64,000 nt of DNA from JAPOUP01 sp965203605 (GCA_965203605.1 OZ241902.1:5456001-5520000); one strand, 5' to 3'. Shown: positions 29,148 to 39,783, counted from the stretch's first letter. Program-made: numbers and translations. The notes: a model not told the origin generated them from the letters alone.

Positions 29148-29856
29148 CCGATTATCAGGAAACGCCGAGATGGACTCCAGAGGTATTTCCTGTCGCCTCG
29201 GAAATGTTGCCGGACATAAATCTGGGCGGCAACGCGTTGCTGTTCAGCAGAATCCCCTTCAGGAATCAAGCCCGGATCCGGCCCTCCGACAACCCTCAAC
29301 TTCACGTCAGACCGGTCAATTGGGTACCTGTCCGCCTAACTCACATATAAAGGTACGGACTGTTGCAAGGTGCGGCACCCTGGGTCTTTCAATGGGACGC
29401 TGCTGACCCGGCGTTGACGCGGTCACGAATGGCCTGGCTGTGTTGGGGAAAGGAAGAGGAACGGGCATTCCTCCGGAATCTTCTGTGACTCAGGCATGGA
29501 CTGGCGTTTCTGGGTATCAATCCGGCGAGGTGCGCGGCGCTGGCCGCGGAGTCCCTGCCCGTTCAGACTGGTTCGGCCCGGCAGGGCCGAGTCCTGTGGT
29601 TCGGTTCGCCCGGATGCGTGACGGGGGACCGGGCCAACAGTGTCCCGATGAAAAGTCGCCGTCGGCCCGTCTATTTGCGCCGCCAAGCGTCCAGGGAACA
29701 GGTCGCCACCGCCGATGGTCCTGCGCCTCGGGGTGGAACGGCGGTGCCACAATGTCGCAGGCTGTAGCTATGGCGCGGTGTTGCCAACTATGGTTGGACG
29801 GGTTAGCCTAAGCCCAGCTCTTCACGGGGCCTCTTCAATGAAGTGGAGGTCCTGTA
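29148..29856. other. Intergenic region, no gene called
   Basis: These 709 bp lie between the divergent hrpB and lipoprotein genes. Short GC-rich frames lack family motifs. It must hold both promoters. Confidence 0.5.
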
Positions 29857-31551
29857 ATGGCTCTGATCAAGAACATCGGGTTGGGCGTAGCGGTCGCGCT
29901 GGCGCTCGCGGGCTGCGGAGGCAGCACACCGCAGCCGGTTGCGAAGGAGCCGCCCGAGCAGCCGAAGGCGGTGGACATGTCCTCCGTGGAGGACACCGAC
30001 AGCAGGGGCGACGCCGGAACGTATCCGATCCCCGCCAGCTTAATGAGGACGCTCGGCGACGTCACCTACAGCTGCGCGGAGGGCGGCGATGACTGCACGC
30101 TCATCGTTGGGACTGATGGCACGGTCACACGCACCGGCGGGACCGTGACGGCGAAGTATTCAGCGGAATACAGGGAAAAGATGGCCAATGACGCCGAAGC
30201 CGCGAGAGCCGCTGAAGCCGCGAGAGCCGCCAAAGAGAGAGAGGAGGCCGAGGAAAGAGAGAGAAAGGCGAGGGTGGCTGCCGAGGCGAAGGCCGTGTAC
30301 CCGGCGCTGCGGCGACTGGGCCTTGACGGCAATAGCGAGCTGACAATTCGGGGCCTGTTCTCTCGCTCGGCGGGTCGACACAATGATTACGAATTGCTCG
30401 AGGGCAAGGTCGAGCACGGCCAGCCGCTGCCGCTGCAGGCTCTCCTGTCGGATCGGGCGCTGGACTTCCAGTCCGTTCTGGGATCGCCGGTGACGCGCAA
30501 CGGGCGCTGGGCGGTCACGGAAGTGGCTCCGTACACCGATCCGAAGACGGGCCACACCCACCAGGTCAGGATCCTCAACGACATCGAGGCCCCGGAGATG
30601 GTCACGGTCAGGAAAAAGTATGAGGACAGCGTGCGGACCGAAAGCGCTCTCAATGATGCCGACGTCATCAATCTGCCGACCGACGTCGGAACAAGGGTTC
30701 GGTCGGCCGGCCTGCCGGCGGTGAGCGAGCCACGCAGGGAAATCGCGGCGAACGACAACGGCAACGTCTCCCTCGAGGGTACGTATGACGGCATTCCGGG
30801 AAAGCTGTTCTGCGCTCGGGGCGGCTCCGCCTGCCAGGTGACCAACGGGGACAAGGGTGCGGTGACGCTTTCCAATGACTGGAGGTTCATTCCGGACAAC
30901 TGGGAGTTGAAGGTTCCGGGAGAGGCGGACGCCTCCTACCTCACCTTCGGCTGGTGGCTGAGGACGGGTGCCGGGACGTTCGAGGCCGAGACCTATGCCC
31001 TGGGATCGAGCCCGTGGCCAAATCCTGGAAGTTTTGACGCGTTCCGACGCAGCAAGCTCCACCTGATCGGAGGCAGGGCGAGCTACGAGGGTCCGGCGGT
31101 CGGAGTTTATGCACTGAACCCACCGCCCGGAACCTCCGATGATGCGTCGTGGGGCCCGTTCACCGCGAAGGCGGCGTTCGACGTCGACTTTGGGGGCGTC
31201 CTTGGAGAGAATAATGCGGGCAGCTATGGCCCGGTCACCGGTGCCATCACGGAATTCACGTCTGGCGGTCAGAGCCTGCCCTGACGGGTCGAACTGACAG
31301 TCGGTAGTCAGTCCAGGAACATGGAAAACGATAGACCGAGCGTGGATGGCCTCACGGTCTGGAGCATAGATGGCGAAAAAGGCGAGGTCAGGAAGAAACA
31401 GTCCACGTGGGAGGCCAACTTCTATGACTCGAAGCAGGATTTCAAAAATGAAGACGGCGAGGCGCCGGACAGCATGGCTGGCAAGTTTTCGGCGAACTAT
31501 GGCGACTACGGGCAGATGGACGGCGCCTTCGGCGCCTACATCAAGGAATAG
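29857..31551 (+). pseudogene. Lipoprotein with barrel-like C-terminus, one in-frame TGA
   Basis: The first 475 residues begin with a lipoprotein signal (LALAGC, cysteine at 20). Then come a short domain, an Ala/Glu/Arg-rich coiled coil at about 108-150, and a long beta-rich region. A TGA at 31282-31284 stops the frame after GGQSLP, but the same frame continues without another stop to 31551 and ends in GKFSANYGDYGQMDGAFGAY. That tail is typical of transferrin-binding-protein-B-like barrels, where GxFxA and GAFGA strands close the domain. The preceding context (S-L-P-stop-R-V) suggests a tryptophan TGG turned to TGA. It is probably a surface lipoprotein; its ligand is unknown. Confidence 0.7.
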
Positions 31552-31553
31552 GG

Positions 31554-31568
31554 GGTGGTCCGACCACC
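31554..31568 (+). terminator. Weak hairpin after lipoprotein gene
   Basis: A GGTGGT-CCG-ACCACC stem-loop lies directly after the TAG stop. There is no good U-tract, so it may only be a partial terminator, and the IS630 element begins 14 bp later. Confidence 0.3.
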
Positions 31569-31582
31569 ACTGGCCTTTCGAC

Positions 31583-32882
31583 TAGTATCCCACCATCATT
31601 GTGTTGATGGGTAGAGGGATCTGAGCTTTATCCGGGCGTCCCCGGTCCTGAAACGCCAGTCCACCGGTTTCGACGACGAGTTCCGGTGCGCCTGCCATGC
31701 GTCGACCTCCCGCACCATCGCCTCGCGGTCGGGAATGCGCCTGTCGAGGCACTGCCGGGACAGGACGTTTATCTCGATCTCCGCCATGTTCAGCCAGCTG
31801 CCGTGCTTCGGCGTGTGGTGGACCTCGAAGCGGTCGGCGAGCCGCGACGCCTCCGCCGGCTCGAACGTCTCGTACAGGGTCGACAGCCTGTGGGTGTTGA
31901 GGTTGTCCATCACCAGGACGATTCTCCGGTCGGGGAAATGGACGTCGGCCATGTCGGCGAGCAACCCTGCGAAGTCCCGCTTCGTGCGCCGGTCGGTGAC
32001 CTTCACGTGGCGCCATGCCTCCAGCGGCGCGTACACCATGAACAGGTTCGCCGTTCCGTTGCGTTCGTACTCGAAATCGTACGCGGCGGGCTGGCCGGGC
32101 CGCGTCGGAAGCGGCATCCGCGTCTCCTTCGTCTGCTGCTTCGAGGTCTCGTCCATGCAGACGAGCACGGTGCCGTCGTCGTACTCCCGGCTGTAGGTCT
32201 CGGGACGTCCTCCATGGCGCAGACGAAATCGGCGCTTTCCTTCGGCGGGATGCACCAGCATTCGCTCCGCCACGGCTTGATGTCGTTTTTTTTAACCCCT
32301 GCCGGACCGTCTCGTCGGAGATGCTGCCGACGACCTCCAGCTCGACGAGCCTGTCGGCGAGCAGCTGCATCGTCCAGCGCGCGTGCCCCTCCGGCGGATC
32401 GGAGCAGGCCAGCATCGCCAGTTTCGCCTGGCCCTCGCCGTCCAACCGGGGCTTCTTCCTGTTGGCCTGCTCCTTCCTCTCCAGCGCCGCCTCAAGGCCC
32501 TCCAGCACGAACTTCCTGCGGGCCCGCTCCACCGTCGCCGTCCCGGCCCCGAGGATGTCCGCGATGTCGGCGTCCCCGCGTCCGCCGCCGTCGCGGTTGG
32601 CGTCCGCCAGAAGCAGGATGTGCGCCCGCCGGCGTCGCGTCACCGACCCCTTTCCACCGTCGACGATCCCCTGCAGGAGCGACCGCTCCCCGTCGTCCAG
32701 CCGTACGTGATATATCTTCCTGCCACCCGTTCCCATGGCCTGCCGCCTCATGATGCCCCCGGAACCGCCGGCGGACATCCGCCCGATCCTGAGGGTCTGT
32801 TGGTTGTTGGTGTGGCAGGTATAAGGTATCAAGGGGAACATGGCAAGCGGACAGGCATCAATTCAACACTGGCGGGATACTA
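31583..32882 (-). mobile_element. IS630-type element, second family
   Basis: This 1.3-kb element is flanked by TA at both ends. The left end is TAGTATCCCACCA and the right end, complemented, is TAGTATCCCGCCA. It inserted 31 bp after the lipoprotein gene. Its ends differ from the IS630 element at 14007-18429, so the two are unrelated insertions. Confidence 0.85.
31596..32751 (-). pseudogene. IS630 transposase, two frameshifts
   Basis: The first frame runs from about 32751 with an N-terminal helix-turn-helix domain (DIADILGAGTATVERARR) and ends at a run of eight adenines near 32290 after GLKK. A second frame (IKPWRSECWCIPPKESADF) continues to about 32215. There, one base appears missing (GACGTCCCGAGACC), and a third frame completes the DDE domain (CMDETSKQQ, LVMDNLNTHRLS, HGSWLNMAEIEI). 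The A8 run could be a programmed slippage site, but the second shift makes the copy defective. Confidence 0.82.
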
Positions 32883-33719
32883 GGCACTGCCGGCCCGGTG
32901 CGGCAGTACCTGCCCAAGGGGACGGACCTCCCACCGGCGCGGACCGGGGCGCCGGAAGGGGGTGGACAGGATTTCGCCGTCGCGTGCGTCCGGGCTACGC
33001 CCTCCCTGCGCCCGGACGGACGCGACCCGCCCCGGCGGTGGCGTTGCGCCGCCCGGAAAGCCTGGATAACCTCCATACAGAAGGGACCACAGCCGTTCCG
33101 GGCCGGATCCGCGGAGCCCGGCGGGCCGGAAACCCCGCCTTCCGGCCATTCCCTCCGCTCGGGCTACGCCCCCGCTGCGGGAATGGCCGGTGTTGCACTT
33201 CGGAATGGAAGTGGGGGTTTCATAAACAGCGGTTCAGGTCGGGCTAAAGCCAATGTTCTCAGACTGGGCGATCCCAAAGTTCGGTGCTCATGCGCACTGT
33301 GACCGTACGCAGGTCGATGGACGAATCCGGGGTTGAGCAAAGCGCCATGGCCGGAACGTTGCCTCATCGAAAGCCAAATGGCCGGCCCGGAAATCAATTG
33401 GCGGTCTCAGGACGGACGGCAAAATCGTCTCGGGAAACACTTCCACGGGCTCCTGTTGGATCAAGTCGAATGCACAACGCTGCATCTTGGTCGCTTAAGG
33501 CAATCCCGATACGCGGCAGCGCATCTGGTGTCCTTGTTTCGTCCGGTGAAAGGAACGCGTCCGGGTTTCAGGCGGAAGCAAATGGGAAGGACCGTCGCCA
33601 AGCCAGAAGCGTCCGTAGGCCGCCCGTTGCATTGGCCCAGTCATGGCCCAGTCATGGCCGCCTGATGATGGAGGGCGTCACGCTTCGGGAGCGCATGGGA
33701 TCTCAAATTGTCGAGCAGC
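32883..33719. other. Gene-poor region with dispersed repeat
   Basis: These 837 bp hold no recognisable gene; the GC-rich short frames lack motifs. They contain copy B of the dispersed repeat at 33141-33223. Confidence 0.55.
33141..33223. repeat. Dispersed repeat, copy B (long form)
   Basis: These 83 bp match 4233-4315, with the same orientation and the core GGTGTTGCACTTCGGAATGG. Its left part contains a near-palindromic TCCGGCCATTCC ... GGGAATGGCCGG pair, so the copy can fold on itself. Confidence 0.8.
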
Positions 33720-34511
33720 TTAACAGATCTTCGATCCATTGCGCAATGGCACCGCGTCGCGGCCGCACGGCTTGCGTGCCACGTACCCGATGCTGACCCG
33801 CCGGGCGGCTGACCGCCTGTCAAATGGCACGGCACGAACAGATTGAAAGCCGCCGCATCGCAACCAGCGCAAACCGGTTTCCACATTGACCTGATGCGTC
33901 CGCCACAGAAGTTGGATGTAGGTCCCAAGCAAGGAGCGCCGTGTCATGCAGACCACGAGCGCTCCACCCGGTCGCAGCACCCTATACAACTCGGAAATGG
34001 TGTTCTCCGGCTTGGCCTGATGCTCCAGTACGTGAGCGGCGAGAACAACGTCAAAGACGTTGTTCGGATATGGCAGTGCCGCGATATCCGCCTGACGTAG
34101 CGCCATATCGACGTTCCTTTCCCGCAGATGGAGGTCAGCCTGACGAAGCATCCCCTCCGAGATGTCGATGCCATCCAGTCGAATACGCCCGGATGACAGT
34201 CTGCAAACGGCGGAAGCCATCGCTCCCGTACCAATTCCCGCATCCAGCGCGCGAAGATCATCCAGCTTCGGCATATACCGCTCTTGCCAAAGCACTCTCT
34301 TCAGCAGTTTCATATAGGCGTCTTCAAAACCCAGCCTTGCAATCCTTCCACTCCAGGCACGAGACGCGTTGTCGTAACTACTCTCCAGTTCGTCGCGCCC
34401 GGGAACCTCGCGCCCGATGGAGAACTGCCAGTTTCCGAACGATCCAGCAAACACCGGAATGACCAGGTTCCGCGCCGGCTGGAACGCAGCGCCACCCGAT
34501 TCAGACAACAT
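33720..34511 (-). CDS. SAM-dependent class I methyltransferase
   Basis: This is a 263-residue methyltransferase. The SAM-binding motif I is ALDAGIGTGAMA, followed by LDGIDISEGML and the post-motifs NVFDVVLAAHVLEHQ and YRVLRPGGALVV, a UbiE/Methyltransf_11 arrangement. The start at 34511 has GGAG about 9 nt upstream; a longer frame would overlap the upstream gene extensively. It overlaps the DUF6326-type gene by 11 bp, so the two are coupled. The substrate is unknown; partnership with a small membrane protein suggests a lipid or membrane-associated target, by inference only. Confidence 0.8.
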   Translation of the reverse strand: MLSESGGAAFQPARNLVIPVFAGSFGNWQFSIGREVPGRDELESSYDNASRAWSGRIARLGFEDAYMKLLKRVLWQERYMPKLDDLRALDAGIGTGAMASAVCRLSSGRIRLDGIDISEGMLRQADLHLRERNVDMALRQADIAALPYPNNVFDVVLAAHVLEHQAKPENTISELYRVLRPGGALVVCMTRRSLLGTYIQLLWRTHQVNVETGLRWLRCGGFQSVRAVPFDRRSAARRVSIGYVARKPCGRDAVPLRNGSKIC

Positions 34512-34932
34512 TCCGCGCTCCGTTGCGTTGGTCCATGTGCATTGCCGGTCGCCATTTCCAGGCAAGGACGAAAATCGCGACCATAGTAGCGACGACGACT
34601 GCAACGAAGAAGTGGTCGTCCGGATCACCGGGCGGGATCAGGAACATCCCGGCTATCGTGAGAGGCGGGGCAACCAGATTAAGGATCCGGGCCAAACGGG
34701 GGACGTGCAGACTGGGCAGGAGCATTGCAAGCAGAATGATCTCCACCGCGAATGCCCCGGCAAGCAATGCACCGTCGGTGACGGAACTTCCATTCATTGT
34801 GCCCGACAGTATCTCGTTTATGGCGCTCGCTTTTGCCAATTCGTGCATGTCGCGAAACAGAATGTTGAGGATCGCAAAAAGCCAAAGCAACGTTAGCGTG
34901 TTATGGGTTGATCCTTTGTCATTGTCCTTCAT
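34501..34932 (-). CDS. DUF6326-like small membrane protein
   Basis: This is a 143-residue protein with about four membrane segments (TLLWLFAILNILFRD near the start, ALLAGAFAVEIILLAMLL, LVAPPLTIAGMFLI, FFVAVVVATMVAIFVLAW). The overall pattern resembles the DUF6326 family. It is the first gene of a two-gene unit with the methyltransferase and lies divergent from a LysR regulator. No function is known. Confidence 0.7.
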   Translation of the reverse strand: MKDNDKGSTHNTLTLLWLFAILNILFRDMHELAKASAINEILSGTMNGSSVTDGALLAGAFAVEIILLAMLLPSLHVPRLARILNLVAPPLTIAGMFLIPPGDPDDHFFVAVVVATMVAIFVLAWKWRPAMHMDQRNGARNVV

Positions 34933-35406
34933 TTTGCTCTCCAGATGTCGATCGTTCCAGCTCTTCGGATGGGGGCACGGAATGTGGGTTCCGGGACCGG
35001 CAGGGTGGGTGTGAACGAACAGCGACGGATGGGCGTCTGCACCATTGCCGTAGGCTTACCGATGATCGCGACCGGAAACCGAAAGCGATTGTACGGGTAG
35101 CGGCGAAAGAAGAAACGCTGCCAGGAATGCCAACGCCGAGGCCGGACATGACATGAGCAGTGAACATGCAGTTCCCTTCCGTCAGGATTACAGCGGTGCG
35201 GCGAAATCCGATCCGAACACCCAAGTCCTGGCTGACCCGAGCGAACTCGGAAAAAACGGGTTTGCTTCCGGCCGTCAGTGGCGGAACGGGGTTAGGTGGG
35301 TATGGGCGGGATCGCTTCGGCATGATGAATTCCTTATCTGGTGTTCTCTACCATTCGATTTATGAATGGAATTGACGAAATTTCTGCTTCTATTATACAG
35401 AAATCC
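34933..35406. other. Divergent intergenic region before LysR gene
   Basis: These 474 bp separate the DUF6326/methyltransferase pair from the LysR gene. LysR proteins usually bind such divergent regions. No tRNA or gene is seen. Confidence 0.45.
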
Positions 35407-36324
35407 ATGAACTGGAGCGCAATCTCCTTCGACTGGAATCAGGTTCGTGCGTTTCTCGCGACCGTCGAGCACGGGTCGTTCTCGGGGGCGGCACGTGCGC
35501 TCAGGCAAACCCAGCCAACCGTCAGCAGACAGATTTCAGCACTTGAGGAAGCGTTGCAGCTCACGCTTCTCGAACGTGGCACCCGCATCATGCGATTGAC
35601 CGAAGCCGGATCCGAACTTCTCGCCCACGTTCGGGAAATGGCCGACTCCGCAGTTCGGATCTCCCGAGTCGCGGCGGGACAAAGCCAGATTGTTGAGGGG
35701 ACTGTGCGGATCACTTCGAGCGACGCCATGGCCTCATACGCGCTCCCGCGCTGCCTTGTCTCGCTTCGCCGCGCACATCCCGGGATCAGCATCGAGTTGG
35801 TCCCGTCCAATGAGATGAGTGACCTGACGCGGCGGGAGGCGGATATTGCCATAAGGCATGTGCGTCCTGAGCAGCCCGACCTCGTTGCAAAGCGGCTGGA
35901 CGACATGGAAATCGCGCTTTTTGCGGCAGAATCCTATCTTGCTGAACTCGGGCCGATCACGTCACCGGAGGACTATTCGTCCGCCAACTTCATCGGGTAC
36001 CAGCACCCTGAACGGCTTGTGCCGCAGGTTTCAAGGATGGGCATACCGGTGTCGTCCGGGAATTTTGGAATCACGACCACAAGCGGCAGCGCCATGTACG
36101 AGCTGGTGCGGGATGGTGCCGGTATCGCGCTTTGCCCGACCGTCATGGCAGAAGGTCGCCTTGGCCTCATCCGGATTCTTCCGGATGCGCCGACATTCAG
36201 CATGGCAACCTGGCTTGTCACGCACCGGGAGATTCAAACAAGTCGCCGCATCCGCCTGACGTTCGATCATCTTTCCAGGGAATTCGGAAAGGCCGGTTGG
36301 TCTGGCCTCGTTGCACGAACATAG
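35407..36324 (+). CDS. LysR-family transcriptional regulator
   Basis: This is a 305-residue LysR regulator. The N-terminal winged helix-turn-helix is typical (FLATVEHGSFSGAARAL, then QTQPTVSRQISALEEAL), followed by the effector-binding domain from about residue 95. The ATG at 35407 is chosen because it places the DNA-binding domain at the usual distance; 22 further residues are open upstream. It is divergent from the DUF6326/methyltransferase pair and probably regulates it, as LysR regulators often do. The effector is unknown. Confidence 0.9.
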   Translation: MNWSAISFDWNQVRAFLATVEHGSFSGAARALRQTQPTVSRQISALEEALQLTLLERGTRIMRLTEAGSELLAHVREMADSAVRISRVAAGQSQIVEGTVRITSSDAMASYALPRCLVSLRRAHPGISIELVPSNEMSDLTRREADIAIRHVRPEQPDLVAKRLDDMEIALFAAESYLAELGPITSPEDYSSANFIGYQHPERLVPQVSRMGIPVSSGNFGITTTSGSAMYELVRDGAGIALCPTVMAEGRLGLIRILPDAPTFSMATWLVTHREIQTSRRIRLTFDHLSREFGKAGWSGLVART

Positions 36325-37098
36325 AGGATTCACATGTGACCTGATCCGGTTCCTTGAGGGTGGGCGGTTCAGGGACCGAATGGTATGTGTGGCTGTTCCA
36401 GCATGCATGCTCCGCTCCCTGCACGAGTCCCCCTTTTGGTGCGCCGCCATCCCAAACAAGTAGGAGGTCGGTTCTCAAGGTCGCGGCAGAATACTGTTCC
36501 AGGCTTGATTACGTGGTGCGGGCGAGTCTGGACTTGGCGAGATTGTGGTTTGCCGTTTCTCAACGACCAGCCGAACTCATCAACTGCCTTTCTCAGACGT
36601 TCCCGTGTTTCGATCAAGGCTGCGGCTGGCTGGCCAGATGAAGATGAATGTGGACGCCGTGCCTCAGTCGCTTGACCTCCTGCAGGACACAGTTAAGTTG
36701 ATGTTGCCAAAGACCTGTCACCTGTTCCATGGGAACGACTTCGTACAGCGCTTCAGCGCAGGTTGACTTGCCGAAGGCGATGCCTGGGGCCCTATGCACG
36801 GCTAGGTGGAACCACCGGAAGCGATCCGAACCGAACGGTCGCTGTCAGCACCGCACCCCGCCGATTCGATTCCGGCAGGGTGCCAGCGTTTGCCAGGAGT
36901 CCACGGGCTCCACGAAGTAAATCGGATCCCGCCGCCCTTTGTGGAACATTGAAAAGTCCTTGGCCAACCGCAGCGTAGCGCCAAACATGGTCGCAATGAA
37001 CTGCAGCGCAAGGCAGAGCGTCATCCGGGACTCCGGATAGGTGCCGGTGGACGAGCCGGAGCCCGTAAGGGATCCAGGGCCCTCATAGGCCGCATGGG
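36325..37098. other. Gene-poor region, no gene called
   Basis: These 774 bp between the LysR gene and mlaF contain only short frames on both strands without recognisable motifs. The composition is not strikingly different from neighbouring genes, so decayed genes are possible. Confidence 0.5.
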
Positions 37099-37872
37099 CT
37101 AACGCAGGGCCTCTATGGGGCCATGCGCACTTCCTTCAATGAACTGCCGTAGATATGGATCGGGCGCGGTGTCCATTTCCTCCTTCGGACCAACCCATTG
37201 GATCACACCATCATGGAGCATCGCGACCCTGTCCGAGATGGCGCGTACCGACGCCATGTCGTGGGTTATGGTGACCGCCGTCGCTCCCATCTCTTTGACG
37301 ATTTCCCGAATTAGGTCGTTGATGACACCAGCCATGATCGGATCAAGCCCGGTCGTCGGTTCGTCAAAGAAGATTATTTCAGGCTCGGCTGCGATCGCCC
37401 GAGCCAGCCCCACCCGCTTGCGCATTCCGCCTGACAGCTCGGATGGGTAGAGACCCGCGGTGTCCGGGCCCAATCCAACGCGACGTAGCTTCGCCAGAGC
37501 GATCTCGCGCGCTTCCGGTGCTGGTCGCCTCAATGTTCCCTGAAGTAGACGAAAAGCGACATTCTGCCAGACGCTAAGCGAATCGAACAGTGCCGCATTC
37601 TGGAACAGCATTCCAAATCTGGCAAGAAACGCATCCCGCTTGGAGTGACGTATGTCCTCGCCGTCAAGCAGGATCGTTCCCGCGTCAGGTTGGACCAGAC
37701 CGAGAATGCATTTCAGCATCAGGGACTTGCCGGTGCCCGAGCCACCGATGACGACCATACTTTCGCCCTGAGCGATGTTGATGTTGACCCCGCGCAGGAC
37801 GTGGTTCTCTCCAAACGTCTTGTGGACTTCGCGGAGTTCGATCATTGAGGCGTCCCCATCCTGTACTGACAT
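37099..37872 (-). CDS. mlaF: Phospholipid transport ATPase MlaF
   Basis: This is a 257-residue ABC ATPase of the Mla (MCE) lipid-transport system, cytoplasmic partner of MlaE. Walker A is GGSGTGKS, the signature SGGMRKR (the Mla-type variant) and Walker B IIFFDEPTTGLDP. An internal ATG at 37845 (MIELREV) is an alternative start with a GG-rich leader. It follows mlaE by 88 bp. The gene set maintains outer-membrane lipid asymmetry in Gram-negative bacteria. Confidence 0.92.
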   Translation of the reverse strand: MSVQDGDASMIELREVHKTFGENHVLRGVNINIAQGESMVVIGGSGTGKSLMLKCILGLVQPDAGTILLDGEDIRHSKRDAFLARFGMLFQNAALFDSLSVWQNVAFRLLQGTLRRPAPEAREIALAKLRRVGLGPDTAGLYPSELSGGMRKRVGLARAIAAEPEIIFFDEPTTGLDPIMAGVINDLIREIVKEMGATAVTITHDMASVRAISDRVAMLHDGVIQWVGPKEEMDTAPDPYLRQFIEGSAHGPIEALR

Positions 37873-37960
37873 TGGTGCTTCCGCAGCCAGTTCGGGGAGT
37901 CCAATGGTGATCCGATCCTGCGTGCGGGACGCTGGTGCGCGGAGAGCCCATTGGTACCCA

Positions 37961-38740
37961 TCAGAAGAACAGCTCCGTAAGCAGGTAATTTGATGCCAGA
38001 ATCAGAATTGACGAAGAAACCACCGCATTGGTCGTGGCGCGGCCAACGCCGCGGGCACCGCGATCGGAATTGATTCCATGATAACAGCCCATCAACGCGA
38101 CGATGAAGCCAAATACGCCTGCCTTGATCAGGCCGGAGTAGATGTCGGATGCCTCAAGAAACTCCCAGGTGTTGCGCAGATAGACGGCGGCATTGAAGTC
38201 AAGCCTCGCGATGCCGACCAGATAGCCGCCCATGATGCCGATCACATTACCTATGGCCGCGAGCATCGGAAGGGCCAAGGTCGCCGCCAGCACTCGGGGA
38301 ACCGTCAGGTACTTTATCGGGTTCATTGACAGGGTAACGAGAGCGTCGATCTGCTCGGTCACTTTCATCGTGCCGAGTTCCGCTGCGATGGAAGCGGAAA
38401 CGCGTCCAGCGACCATCAGTCCGGTCAGCACGGGACCGAGTTCGCGCACGATGCCAATTGCGATGATCTGGGGGACAACCGCCTCAGCGTTGAAGCGCGA
38501 CCCGCCGGAATAGATCTGCAAGGCGAGCGCACCTCCGGTGAAAAATGTCGTCAGGCCGACTACAGGCAAGCTGAAATACCCAATGGCCAGGAGCGCCGAG
38601 AAAAACTCCCGGACATAGAATGGCGGGCGGATGACGTGACTGAGGGTAATCGCACAGAAAATCGCAACCCTGCCGATTGCCGCGAGCATCGTAAGGGTGG
38701 ACCGGCCGACGGCGGCGAACAGGCTTGCGGGCGCTTTCAT
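37961..38740 (-). CDS. mlaE: Phospholipid transport permease MlaE
   Basis: This is a 259-residue MlaE-family permease. It has several membrane segments and the family segments VGLTTFFTGGALALQIY, IGIVRELGPVLTGLMVAGR, AAELGTMKVTEQIDALVTL and GCYHGINSDRGARGVGRAT. Its start overlaps the alr stop by 4 bp (ATGA), so translation is coupled to alr. The order dnaB-alr-mlaE-mlaF is common in Rhodobacterales-type genomes. Confidence 0.93.
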   Translation of the reverse strand: MKAPASLFAAVGRSTLTMLAAIGRVAIFCAITLSHVIRPPFYVREFFSALLAIGYFSLPVVGLTTFFTGGALALQIYSGGSRFNAEAVVPQIIAIGIVRELGPVLTGLMVAGRVSASIAAELGTMKVTEQIDALVTLSMNPIKYLTVPRVLAATLALPMLAAIGNVIGIMGGYLVGIARLDFNAAVYLRNTWEFLEASDIYSGLIKAGVFGFIVALMGCYHGINSDRGARGVGRATTNAVVSSSILILASNYLLTELFF

Positions 38741-39783
38741 GGACCGCCCCTGTAGCAGCGGGCATATCTTGCTCCAAGCGAAGTGAGGATTTCGTACCCA
38801 ATCGTGTTCGCTGAGTCGGCGAGGCCATCAACGCTCTGGTGCTCGCAGATCAGATCCAGCTCCGCCGGTATGCTGTCAACATGGGTCACATCGACCGTGA
38901 TCAGATCCATGGAGACCCTTCCGACTAGAGGACAGGGCAACCCGTCGGCAAACAGCGTTGCCTGATTGGATAGCGAACGCAGGAGTCCGTCAGCGTATCC
39001 GGCCGCGACTGTGGCAACCAATGAATCTCGTTTGGCTGTCCATGCATTTCCGTATCCCACGGTCTCTCCGGTTTCGACCCGACGAACCTGTATGACTGGA
39101 ACCGAGAGCGTGACAACCGGGCGTGCATCCCTGAATGGCAGACCGCCATACAGTCCGATTCCGGGACGGGTCAGGTCAAAATGGAATTCAGGTCCCAGGA
39201 GAATTCCACCGGTCGCGGCGAGGGAAAGTGGCGTGCTCCCGTCAGATGCCAGTTTCCGGAACTGCATGAGCTGGCTTGCGTTCATGACGTGGGCGGGCTC
39301 GTCGGCGCAGGCCATATGGCTGATCAGAAGTTGCGGTCTTCTATGCTGTAGGGTCTGGCGCACAGCGAGCCAGTCGTCCGCTTCCATTCCAAGGCGGTTC
39401 ATGCCCGTATCGAGCTGAATGCCGAATGGCATGTCTGGTAGCGCTTCGAGATGCCGGTTCAGCTGCTCGACGGAGTTCAGGAGCGGGATGATGCCGAGGC
39501 GGTCGATCAGGGCTGTGTCTCCCGGCATGTGGCCCGAGTAGCAGAAAATGCGGGGTGTTTCGCCGGCGATGTCCCGGACCCCGGCCCCTTCCGAAGCGTT
39601 GGCGACAAAAAACGATCGTGCGCCGGCGTGCAGGAGTGCGTCCACCACCCGTGCGCTGCCCAGACCGTATCCATCTGCCTTGACTGTCGCTGCGGTTTCG
39701 ACCGAAGGGGCTGACAGCCTGTCAAGCGCCTTCCAGTTCTGCGCGATGGCATCAAGATCGATGGTCAGGTTCCCGGTGTTCAT
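38737..39783 (-). CDS. alr: Alanine racemase
   Basis: This 348-residue PLP enzyme makes D-alanine for peptidoglycan. The PLP lysine is K35 in TVKADGYGLG and the catalytic tyrosine Y244 in VGYGNAW; IQLDTGMNRLG and LTRPGIGLYGG are conserved. The start at 39783 gives the usual length; the frame continues upstream for about 100 residues without family similarity. No strong ribosome binding site is visible, and an in-frame ATG lies seven codons upstream. Confidence 0.93.
   Translation of the reverse strand: MNTGNLTIDLDAIAQNWKALDRLSAPSVETAATVKADGYGLGSARVVDALLHAGARSFFVANASEGAGVRDIAGETPRIFCYSGHMPGDTALIDRLGIIPLLNSVEQLNRHLEALPDMPFGIQLDTGMNRLGMEADDWLAVRQTLQHRRPQLLISHMACADEPAHVMNASQLMQFRKLASDGSTPLSLAATGGILLGPEFHFDLTRPGIGLYGGLPFRDARPVVTLSVPVIQVRRVETGETVGYGNAWTAKRDSLVATVAAGYADGLLRSLSNQATLFADGLPCPLVGRVSMDLITVDVTHVDSIPAELDLICEHQSVDGLADSANTIGYEILTSLGARYARCYRGGP

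Noticed and set aside
31282..31284. The TGA as a selenocysteine codon
   Set aside because: No selenocysteine-type family or downstream SECIS-like context is apparent; a Trp-to-stop change is simpler.
36354..36641. Overlapping frames of about 90 residues on both strands
   Set aside because: No recognisable family and no convincing start signals; left as a gene-poor stretch.
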